Of a DNA stretch of 28,137 bases, positions 23,034 through 28,137 are shown in pieces (the stretch's first letter is position 1; each line of letters begins with the position of its first letter). The stretch covers positions 1-28,137 of the forward strand of contig CAJMOO010000018.1 of the NCBI GenBank assembly GCA_905215045.1, given 5' to 3'. The position numbers were made by a program, and so were the translations under genes. The notes under the pieces were generated by a model. It was given only the letters and a program-made list of their open reading frames with translations, had not been told where the DNA came from and made no database searches. Origin of the DNA: an uncultured bacterium (GTDB taxonomy: Bacteria > Bacillota_A > Clostridia > Lachnospirales > Lachnospiraceae).

Positions 23034-25304
23034 TTATTTGGTTTTTAATGTTTTCTTTATACTCCAATTTCCATAAATCTTTTTGTGATCGTTTGTTTTA
23101 TATGCTCTGATCTGAATATAATATCGTTTCTTTGATTTTAATTTTTTGATCGTTTTACTTGCCGTTTTGGCATTTACTTTGATCCGTTTCGCCTTTTTCA
23201 TATTGGCTTTTGTTGCATATCGTATTTCATATCCTGATACTTTGGATTGTTTTTTCCATGTTAATCTGATCTGTTTTTTTCCTGCTTTTAGTTTTTTTAC
23301 AACGACTCTTGGCACGGCTATTTTTGTGTTCGTTGTTGAAGTATTTTGAATCACTGTTGTTGTGTCTGGTGTTGTTGCATTTTGCATTGCTGTTGTTGTA
23401 TTTTCAACATTGTTTTTTATATCAGGATCTGATTTCTTATCTTCTTCTACCGTGATCACAATCGCATCACTGATATCTCTGTTAAAGTTGTTTGTTCCTG
23501 TTGCCACTGCGTATACTCTTGCTGTTCCAGGTCCAAGAATCGTCACTTCTCCATCCTTGCTTACCTTTACAACATCATTTTCATTTGCAATAAATTCAAC
23601 TTTCCCATCTCCTGGTGCTTCAACATATGCTTCTAACTTAAAGTTTTTGTCTGAAACATATTTCTTATATGAGGTAACTGGAACTTTGATCTTTTGATAA
23701 CCTTTATCAATCTTGATCGTTACTTTTTCTTCTGTTTCTTTATACTCTTTTGTCTCGGATGCTTTGATCACGATATTACATTTTCCACGTCCAACGATCG
23801 TTACTTTTCCATCTTTAACCGTAGCAATTTTCTCATTTGTTGTTTCATACGTGAGATTTCCGTTTCCTCTTGTTATTTTTGCGTCAATTGTAAATGATTT
23901 TCCTGAATCATTCATTGTTTTATTTATTTGTGCCGGGGCTGAGATTGCCTGGTATTCTTTTCCGTCTTTAGATTCTGCTGCTTCATTTGTGTTATATTTT
24001 TCCAAATGTACATATCCATATCCAAACTCTGTATCCTTTCCAGATTCCCCAAGATCTACTGCATTATCTTTAAACGCCGCATATACATCCCTTTGATTAT
24101 AATCTGGATGTTTCATTTTGACATAAGCTGCTGCCGCTGCCATATGGGGTGTTGCCATAGAAGTCCCGCTTATCGTATTGGTTGATTCTTCTCCATTGAT
24201 CCATGCACTATAGATATTTCTTCCTGGTGCAACAAAATCAAGTAGTTCTCCATTATTGGCAAAATCTGAACGAATCAGGTTACCTTTTGCATCTGGCTCA
24301 AATGATCCAACTGCGATCGTCCATGGACTGCTCGCTGGATAACTTTTAGAAGTATCTGTGTATTCATTTCCTGACGCAGCACATACTGTTGTATTTGCTT
24401 TAAATGCCCTTGCAAACGCTTCATCCATTAGAGTTATCTGATCATTTTCAAATCCTGACATTATTTCAAATCCAAGACTCATATTAATAATATCTGCTTT
24501 ATGTTCTACTGCATAATCCACCGCATTTGTGATCGTTGCATAGGATGCTGTACCAAGAGCACTAAATACTCGAATTGCCATGACTTGTACTTCTTCTGGT
24601 GTTGCCTGCGTAATGATCCCTGCGACATGACTTCCATGTCCTTGTTTTGTATCACTATATGCTGGCTTCGTTTTATCATCTTCATTTCCTTCATCCAACG
24701 CAAGATTTATACTGTTTTCTCGATCTAGCCTGTTCTTAAACCATTGATGATCCACATTAATTCCACTGTCGATCACGGCAACTTTGGCACTTTTATTTTT
24801 CCAACTGTCTTTTTCTTCCTTAAGTTGATCCATTCCCATTTTTTTAATTCCATCGTATGCCGCCACTTCATCTGATCCATTATCTTTTGCTGCTTCTTTT
24901 AGTGTGATTGGTATATCTTGAAATATTGTTGTTCCTGGAAGATCCTTTTTTAACTTCTCACATGCATTCTTTGCCTCTTCTGCAGAGTCATAAAACAAAA
25001 TCTGGTAATTTCCCACTGTGTAGTAGTACACACTGTTAGCACCATAAGTATTTTCAATCTCATCTCTTGTTTTTACGATCAATTTTTGTTTAATCGTTTC
25101 ATTGACCTGAGATTGAGTTATTTTTCCTTTCATTCTGGCTGTATTATTATTTGCTTTTTCTCTCATAACTGCAGCCATCTGTTCTGGCGTATTTACTTGT
25201 TTTGCATTATTATTTGTCTGTGATGCTTTTATGTTTTTTCCAAATGGAATAATTGAAAATACCAAAATCGCGCAGATTAATAATGCTAAAAAACGATTTT
25301 TCAT
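23034..25304 (-). CDS. Secreted subtilisin-like serine protease with Ig-like and FN3 domains
   Basis: 756 residues. Signal peptide about 1-27; a propeptide-like region with an I9-like stretch to about 150; S8 peptidase domain about 165-440 with the triad D179 (VAVIDSGINV), H223 (GHGSHVAG) and S382 (SGTSMATPH), and oxyanion N313 (AASGNE). Two bacterial Ig-like repeats (about 450-630) share the TVKDGKVTIVGRG and VSKDGEVTILGPG pattern. A Thr/Asn-rich linker and a C-terminal Lys-rich FN3 domain as in the downstream proteins follow. It is first in the haem locus, so digestion of haemoglobin or maturation of the co-expressed receptors is a reasonable inference. All catalytic residues are present. 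The ribosome site GGGAGG is rather far (13 bases) from the ATG. Confidence 0.93.
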   Translation of the reverse strand: MKNRFLALLICAILVFSIIPFGKNIKASQTNNNAKQVNTPEQMAAVMREKANNNTARMKGKITQSQVNETIKQKLIVKTRDEIENTYGANSVYYYTVGNYQILFYDSAEEAKNACEKLKKDLPGTTIFQDIPITLKEAAKDNGSDEVAAYDGIKKMGMDQLKEEKDSWKNKSAKVAVIDSGINVDHQWFKNRLDRENSINLALDEGNEDDKTKPAYSDTKQGHGSHVAGIITQATPEEVQVMAIRVFSALGTASYATITNAVDYAVEHKADIINMSLGFEIMSGFENDQITLMDEAFARAFKANTTVCAASGNEYTDTSKSYPASSPWTIAVGSFEPDAKGNLIRSDFANNGELLDFVAPGRNIYSAWINGEESTNTISGTSMATPHMAAAAAYVKMKHPDYNQRDVYAAFKDNAVDLGESGKDTEFGYGYVHLEKYNTNEAAESKDGKEYQAISAPAQINKTMNDSGKSFTIDAKITRGNGNLTYETTNEKIATVKDGKVTIVGRGKCNIVIKASETKEYKETEEKVTIKIDKGYQKIKVPVTSYKKYVSDKNFKLEAYVEAPGDGKVEFIANENDVVKVSKDGEVTILGPGTARVYAVATGTNNFNRDISDAIVITVEEDKKSDPDIKNNVENTTTAMQNATTPDTTTVIQNTSTTNTKIAVPRVVVKKLKAGKKQIRLTWKKQSKVSGYEIRYATKANMKKAKRIKVNAKTASKTIKKLKSKKRYYIQIRAYKTNDHKKIYGNWSIKKTLKTK

Positions 25305-25354
25305 AAGTTTCTCTTTTCCTCCCTTGTTGTAATCAATTTATAATATTTTTAAAG

Positions 25355-25398
25355 TTAGTTTTGACTAATATTTACCATAACTATTATTTTCATGTCAA
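25355..25398 (-). promoter_or_regulatory. Candidate promoter with TTAGT-N4-ACTAA operator before the protease
   Basis: On the minus strand TTGACA (25398-25393), an 18-base spacer and TAAATA (25374-25369) are followed at once by the perfect palindrome TTAGT-CAAA-ACTAA (25368-25355), which would cover the transcription start. An A/T tract resembling that before the 17632 promoter lies upstream. This is the likely start of the first haem transcription unit, just downstream of a terminator hairpin. Confidence 0.55.
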
Positions 25399-25423
25399 TC
25401 ACAACAAATTTTTCAAAGAGAAC

Positions 25424-25464
25424 AAAAAAAGAAAGTGAAAAATTCACAAAATTTTCACTTTCTT
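25424..25464 (-). terminator. Intrinsic terminator (minus strand) upstream of the protease promoter
   Basis: A 13-bp perfect stem (25429-25441 with 25452-25464) is followed on the minus strand by seven U residues (25430-25424). It would stop transcripts coming from the 25500-25850 region before they reach the protease promoter, or act as a leader attenuator. Confidence 0.65.
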
Positions 25465-25496
25465 GATATTTACGTTCTTTTTTTAATTTTTCTGAA

Positions 25497-25512
25497 GTTG
25501 CATTGATGCAAC
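25497..25512. repeat. GTTGCA-N4-TGCAAC palindrome, copy A
   Basis: GTTGCA-TTGA-TGCAAC, a 16-bp palindrome about 95 bp upstream of the protease promoter's -35 box. The same motif occurs at 17732-17747, 25802-25817 and 28062-28077. Proposed operator or RNA hairpin. Confidence 0.65.
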
Positions 25513-25604
25513 AAAATTATTGTTAATAAGAGTTTTTCTCATTTTATTTTTTTGATACAGACAAAAAATCTGAATTTTTATCTGTTATTTTTCCATTGTA
25601 GATA

Positions 25605-25652
25605 AAAAAGAAAAAGAACCCAAGATCGCACTCTTAGATTCTTTTTCTTTTT
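25605..25652 (-). terminator. U-rich terminator hairpin (minus strand)
   Basis: 21-bp stem with two G-U pairs and a six-base loop; the 3' arm is mostly U. Lies between the Fur-box region and the protease and, with the hairpin at 25429-25464, makes two minus-strand terminators in the 25305-26017 gap. Confidence 0.5.
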
Positions 25653-25691
25653 GTTAGCTATTATTTTACACTCACCGAAGGTTCATGTTCT
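25605..25691 (-). ncRNA. Possible small RNA of about 88 nt ending in a terminator hairpin
   Basis: TTGAAC (25726-25721), a 17-base spacer and TAAAAA (25703-25698) on the minus strand form a candidate promoter. About 40 bases after its predicted start comes a 21-bp stem (25652-25632 with 25625-25605, loop GTGCGA) whose right arm is U-rich. The stem is fully paired only in the minus-strand RNA, where two G-U pairs replace C/A mismatches of the other strand. I see no coding frame with a ribosome site. Fur box and palindrome copy B lie about 80-120 bp upstream. Existence of the RNA is a prediction. Confidence 0.3.
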
Positions 25692-25801
25692 GTTTTATTT
25701 TTACCATATTGTATTCTTATGTTCAACCAAAAGATGTTTTACTATTTCTCTTTAAAAATGACAATATCTTTCCGATACATCATATTCATTTCGTCCATCT
25801 T

Positions 25802-25817
25802 GTTGCATCACTGCAAC
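25802..25817. repeat. GTTGCA-N4-TGCAAC palindrome, copy B
   Basis: GTTGCA-TCAC-TGCAAC, extended by T and A to 18 bp. It lies 14 bp from the Fur box at 25832-25846, which supports a regulatory role. Confidence 0.65.
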
Positions 25818-25831
25818 ATATGGTCAGTAAT

Positions 25832-25846
25832 TGATAATGATTCTCA
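25832..25846. promoter_or_regulatory. Fur box
   Basis: TGATAATGATTCTCA matches the 7-1-7 Fur consensus TGATAATnATTATCA at 13 of the 14 defined positions. It stands between the haem locus (minus) and the XRE regulator (plus), about 528 bp and 171 bp from their start codons. Which promoter it serves is not certain; the putative small RNA and the XRE gene are the nearest candidates. Confidence 0.7.
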
Positions 25847-26017
25847 ATTGCTTTCTTGCTTCATTCCTAGGTGTTGATGTAAAGCAGCTTTCAGCCTTAT
25901 TATTCCTTATTATTCCATTTATATCCATTCCACAGATTCTATTCTATTAGTAGCTACATTTTCATCATCATTTATTATATAATTTTGTTATGAATAATAT
26001 AGAAAGGACTCTATCAT

Positions 26018-26335
26018 ATGAACTCTGAAAATTATGGTACTCATATCAAACATATCCGTCAAAAAATGGGTTTAACACAAAATCAAGTTGCTGAAGCTCT
26101 TGGTGTAACGCCTGGTTATATCAGCAATGTAGAAAATAACCGTACTGCTATGTCTCTGCGTATTTTAACATATTATGCGAAGCTTTGTGGCTGCTCTCTG
26201 GATTCTCTTGTCGGTACGCTTGATCCGGAGTATTCAGAAACTGCGCTTGATCGTGAACTTTATAATGCGATCATGCAGCTTGATGTGGATACGAAAGAAA
26301 AACTGTTAAAAACTATAGAATTATGGGAATTTTAA
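26018..26335 (+). CDS. XRE-family transcriptional regulator (single HTH)
   Basis: 105-residue cytoplasmic DNA-binding protein. An XRE/Cro helix-turn-helix occupies about residues 8-65: IRQKMGLTQNQVAEALGVT, then PGYISNVENNRTAMSLRILT and YYAKLCGCSLDSLVG. A short acidic C-terminal helix (ALDRELYNAIMQLDVDTKEKL) may serve in dimerisation. It starts at the ATG 9 bases after AAAGGA. The stop codon lies within the stem of a 20-bp hairpin shared with the convergent regulator. It is divergent from the haem locus and about 170 bp from the Fur box. The target is unknown. Confidence 0.88.
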   Translation: MNSENYGTHIKHIRQKMGLTQNQVAEALGVTPGYISNVENNRTAMSLRILTYYAKLCGCSLDSLVGTLDPEYSETALDRELYNAIMQLDVDTKEKLLKTIELWEF

Positions 26336-26360
26336 TTTTTAATTAAAATTCCCATAATTC
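26318..26360. terminator. Bidirectional terminator, 20-bp stem
   Basis: Arms 26318-26337 and 26341-26360 are perfect complements around a TTT loop. The left arm includes the last codons and stop of the XRE gene, and the right arm ends 7 bp from the stop of the opposite regulator. It is AT-rich with U-rich sequence on both strands, so it can serve both genes. Confidence 0.75.
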
Positions 26361-26366
26361 ATATTT

Positions 26367-27212
26367 CTATAATTTTACGATCAACGTGGCCATACTCTCT
26401 GGCATTCTCTTCTCCCCAACGCTGCTTGTCATAAACAGTTGGATCTGCCCGGTGATTTCTGTTTCTGACAATTGCTCAAACTCAAAATCTTCAAATGGAA
26501 TCTGTATTTTCTTATCTTGGATCGGAAGATCTGTTAAAACGTCTTTGCTGCTTCTACATTTGACTGTCTGAATATGTCCAGACAGCATCGCTCCACCTTT
26601 TGTCATTGCTTTCATTTCTCTGACGGCTAGTTCTAAATAGTTTTTATCCCCCTTTAAATGCAGATATGCTGGTTTTTCAAATCCTTGGTCTGCCATAGAG
26701 AGACTTTGCCAGTCTTTTCCTTGTCGATAAATGGAAAATGCGACTTGATATATGCCTTTTTTTAGACTGCTGCATAATTGTTCGTAAGTCATCTTAGTAA
26801 TTTCTTTACTTTCATTTTTCCCGATACTTTCATACTTTAGATGCATTTTCTCTTTCTGGCATAATTTCTGAATCGTATCGATATCTGCTGTATCAAACAT
26901 TCCATTAACTGCCTGTCTTTGTTGTTGTTCGTTAATTCCAATAGATGCAAAGTAATGGTAAAGATCTGCTTCGATCATTTTATAATATTCTAAGAATTCT
27001 TTTCCTTTTCTGGTAAATTCCTTATCTTCCAGGAATCCTTCTTCTCGGTATCTTTTGAAGCATCGGGAGATTGTTGATCTGTTTACCTGCATCTTTCTTC
27101 CGATCTCTGCTTCGTTGTATCCTTTTCCTTCCTCAATCTGTATCTCTAATGCTTTTAAGCATTGTAACTGAAACATATTCGGTTTATAATTTTCCATTAT
27201 TTTATCACACAT
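26367..27212 (-). CDS. DtxR-like winged-helix regulator, metal ligands lost
   Basis: 281 residues from the ATG at 27212, which has AGGAG 7 bases upstream; a TTG at 27218 lies too close to that site. The N-terminal winged helix (about 10-75: GYNEAEIGRKMQVNRSTIS, RCFKRYREEGFLEDKEFTRKG) is followed by a helical segment (EADLYHYFASIGINEQQQRQ) laid out like the dimerisation domain of DtxR/MntR. The metal motif CxxEH of the upstream paralogue is replaced by AVNGMFD. The C-terminal half (about 145-281, YQVAFSIYRQGKD to ATLIVKL) is a predicted beta-rich domain I cannot name, similar in layout to that of the adjacent regulator. The gene starts 10 bp after it, so they form one operon. A MarR-type assignment is the alternative. 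Confidence 0.72.
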   Translation of the reverse strand: MCDKIMENYKPNMFQLQCLKALEIQIEEGKGYNEAEIGRKMQVNRSTISRCFKRYREEGFLEDKEFTRKGKEFLEYYKMIEADLYHYFASIGINEQQQRQAVNGMFDTADIDTIQKLCQKEKMHLKYESIGKNESKEITKMTYEQLCSSLKKGIYQVAFSIYRQGKDWQSLSMADQGFEKPAYLHLKGDKNYLELAVREMKAMTKGGAMLSGHIQTVKCRSSKDVLTDLPIQDKKIQIPFEDFEFEQLSETEITGQIQLFMTSSVGEKRMPESMATLIVKL

Positions 27213-27222
27213 TACCAAACTC

Positions 27223-28014
27223 CTAAATTAATGATACGGTTAAAATACGAACCGATTCTTCTTTAATCTCTTCTTCATGATGATCACACACTACTATTTC
27301 TACAATTCCTTCGGATAATTTGTCGTTTCTTCGAATCGTACAGTCCAATGCCTCTGTCAAAATTCCAAATTTTCCATTTTCTTTTTTTGCATACATCCAA
27401 TGATTTCCATAACAGTAGCGAATTTCTTTTTTCAGCAGATCTGAATCTATCGGTTTTAAATACAAGTAACTTTCTGTGCTGATCGCTACTTCCGCTCGTT
27501 TCTCAAACTGCTTGTATTCTTTCGAAAGAATTCTTGGATGTGATGTTCCTTTTTCAAAAAATGCGATCGGCATGATCCTCTTTCCTTCTGGAAACATCAG
27601 ATTTAAATCATTTCCTCTAGTCATATATGAATATGTATGACGGTTTTCCATAAACATACGGATTCCAGTTAAAATGCGTTCATCCAAAACATGTTCGATC
27701 GCACATGCATTTTCTTTTGCAATACTTCCATCAACACCAGAAACCAAACGTAGAAATTCTGTAAGACATCGTTTTCTTTCCAGACACTGCTGCCCTTTGG
27801 ATAATCCCATCGGCGTTAAGAACATTCTTCTTCCTTCGTCCTTTAACAGATACCCTTCTTCTAACAATCCATCTGTGACTCTGGTAACTCTTGATAACGG
27901 CACTTCAAGTTCCCTGGATAAGTCGGATTTTACAATCTGATTCTCTTTTCGCTTCATTTCATACATAAGACTTAGATAATCTTCTTTTTCCTGTTTTGAT
28001 ATCTCTTTTGACAT
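27223..28014 (-). CDS. DtxR/MntR-family metal-dependent regulator
   Basis: 263 residues. The winged helix (about 10-70) reads EDYLSLMYEMKRKENQIVKS, then LSRELEVPLSRVTRVTDGLL with EEGYLLKDEGRRMFLTPMG, as in DtxR/MntR. The dimerisation helix keeps C104-A-I-E107-H108, matching the primary-site Cys102/Glu105/His106 of DtxR; D12 fits the Asp8 position of MntR. The ancillary-site histidines of DtxR (79, 98) are replaced by Arg and Lys. The C-terminal half (about 145-263) is not the usual SH3 domain and is not recognised. A GTTGCA palindrome hairpin lies 43-68 bp upstream of the ATG, suggesting autoregulation. First gene of a two-regulator operon next to the haem locus; iron or haem-iron response is inferred. 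Confidence 0.8.
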   Translation of the reverse strand: MSKEISKQEKEDYLSLMYEMKRKENQIVKSDLSRELEVPLSRVTRVTDGLLEEGYLLKDEGRRMFLTPMGLSKGQQCLERKRCLTEFLRLVSGVDGSIAKENACAIEHVLDERILTGIRMFMENRHTYSYMTRGNDLNLMFPEGKRIMPIAFFEKGTSHPRILSKEYKQFEKRAEVAISTESYLYLKPIDSDLLKKEIRYCYGNHWMYAKKENGKFGILTEALDCTIRRNDKLSEGIVEIVVCDHHEEEIKEESVRILTVSLI

Positions 28015-28056
28015 ATATTGTTCCTCTTCTCATCATTCTATACAAAAATGATAAAA

Positions 28057-28082
28057 GGAATGTTGCACGAATGCAACATTCC
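28057..28082. promoter_or_regulatory. GTTGCA-N4-TGCAAC palindrome, copy C, 11-bp hairpin
   Basis: Arms GGAATGTTGCA (28057-28067) and TGCAACATTCC (28072-28082) around a CGAA loop. It lies upstream of the DtxR-like gene; a possible -10 (TATAGA) sits between it and the start codon. It fits an operator of the regulator operon. Confidence 0.65.
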
Positions 28083-28137
28083 TCAGACTGTAGACAAAGT
28101 CCCGGTATTTGCCGGGACTTTCAGACTGTAGACAAAG
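28083..28137. repeat. Direct repeat with internal hairpin at window edge
   Basis: TCAGACTGTAGACAAAG occurs at 28083-28099 and again at 28121-28137, the last base of the window. Between and overlapping them AAAGTCCCGG (28096-28105) pairs with CCGGGACTTT (28112-28121). It may be a terminator of a gene beyond the window, or the first 38-bp unit of a tandem array. Confidence 0.5.

Noticed and set aside
25742..25798. 18-codon minus-strand frame MDEMNMMYRKDIVIFKEK near the Fur box
   Set aside because: No ribosome site before the ATG, no similarity seen, and the length is within chance for this AT-rich stretch.
28083..28137. CRISPR-like repeat/spacer pattern
   Set aside because: Only two copies, a repeat of 17 bp, and a spacer that is itself a hairpin; no cas genes.

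Overview
The window looks like a low-GC Firmicutes chromosome, most likely a gut Lachnospiraceae of the Anaerostipes type. This rests on AT-rich coding sequence with strong AGGAGG-type ribosome sites, a lactate-oxidation cluster joined to an acyl-CoA dehydrogenase as in lactate-using butyrate producers, and Lys-rich fibronectin-III tails on surface proteins. The genus is an inference.

Layout. (1) 1-4100, minus strand: lactate permease, FAD-linked lactate dehydrogenase, then an acyl-CoA dehydrogenase cut by the window edge. Two TGGT-N3-ACCA half-palindromic operators overlap the promoter. (2) 4286-4588: a broken, internally deleted MATE transporter remnant. (3) 4693-5916, plus strand: peptidase T, followed directly by a 35-bp perfect inverted repeat. 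(4) 6073-25304, minus strand: about 19 kb of one haem-acquisition locus. In transcription order it holds a secreted subtilisin-like protease; two Shr-like NEAT/EF-hand/LRR surface proteins (the second also has a haemoglobin-interacting domain and a FIVAR module); a NEAT-FMN_bind-NEAT-NEAT protein; a membrane-anchored double-NEAT protein; an Shp-like protein; an IsdE/HtsA-like haem lipoprotein; FecCD permease; FecE ATPase; a DUF454 membrane protein; and a CydDC-like pair of ABC half-transporters. (5) 25305-26017: a regulatory region with a Fur box, repeated GTTGCA-N4-TGCAAC palindromes, two minus-strand terminators and a possible small RNA. (6) 26018-28014: a small XRE regulator (plus) convergent with two co-transcribed DtxR-like regulators (minus).

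How it could work: surface protease and Shr-like receptors engage haemoproteins, NEAT domains pass haem to the Shp-like protein, then to the lipoprotein and the FecCDE-type importer. Ligand methionines are visible at the expected places in several domains. The most unusual element is a predicted covalently flavinylated FMN-binding domain placed between NEAT domains, which suggests that haem capture is coupled to extracytoplasmic flavin redox chemistry. Four surface proteins share one Lys-rich C-terminal FN3 domain.

Regulation: the haem locus seems to be two transcription units with matching promoters (TTGAC[A/G]-N18-TAAA[A/T]A followed by TTA-N8-TAA operators). The GTTGCA-N4-TGCAAC palindrome occurs four times: before the regulator genes, twice before the protease, and inside the hairpin between the two units. 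This points to a local iron or haem regulon run by the DtxR-like pair.
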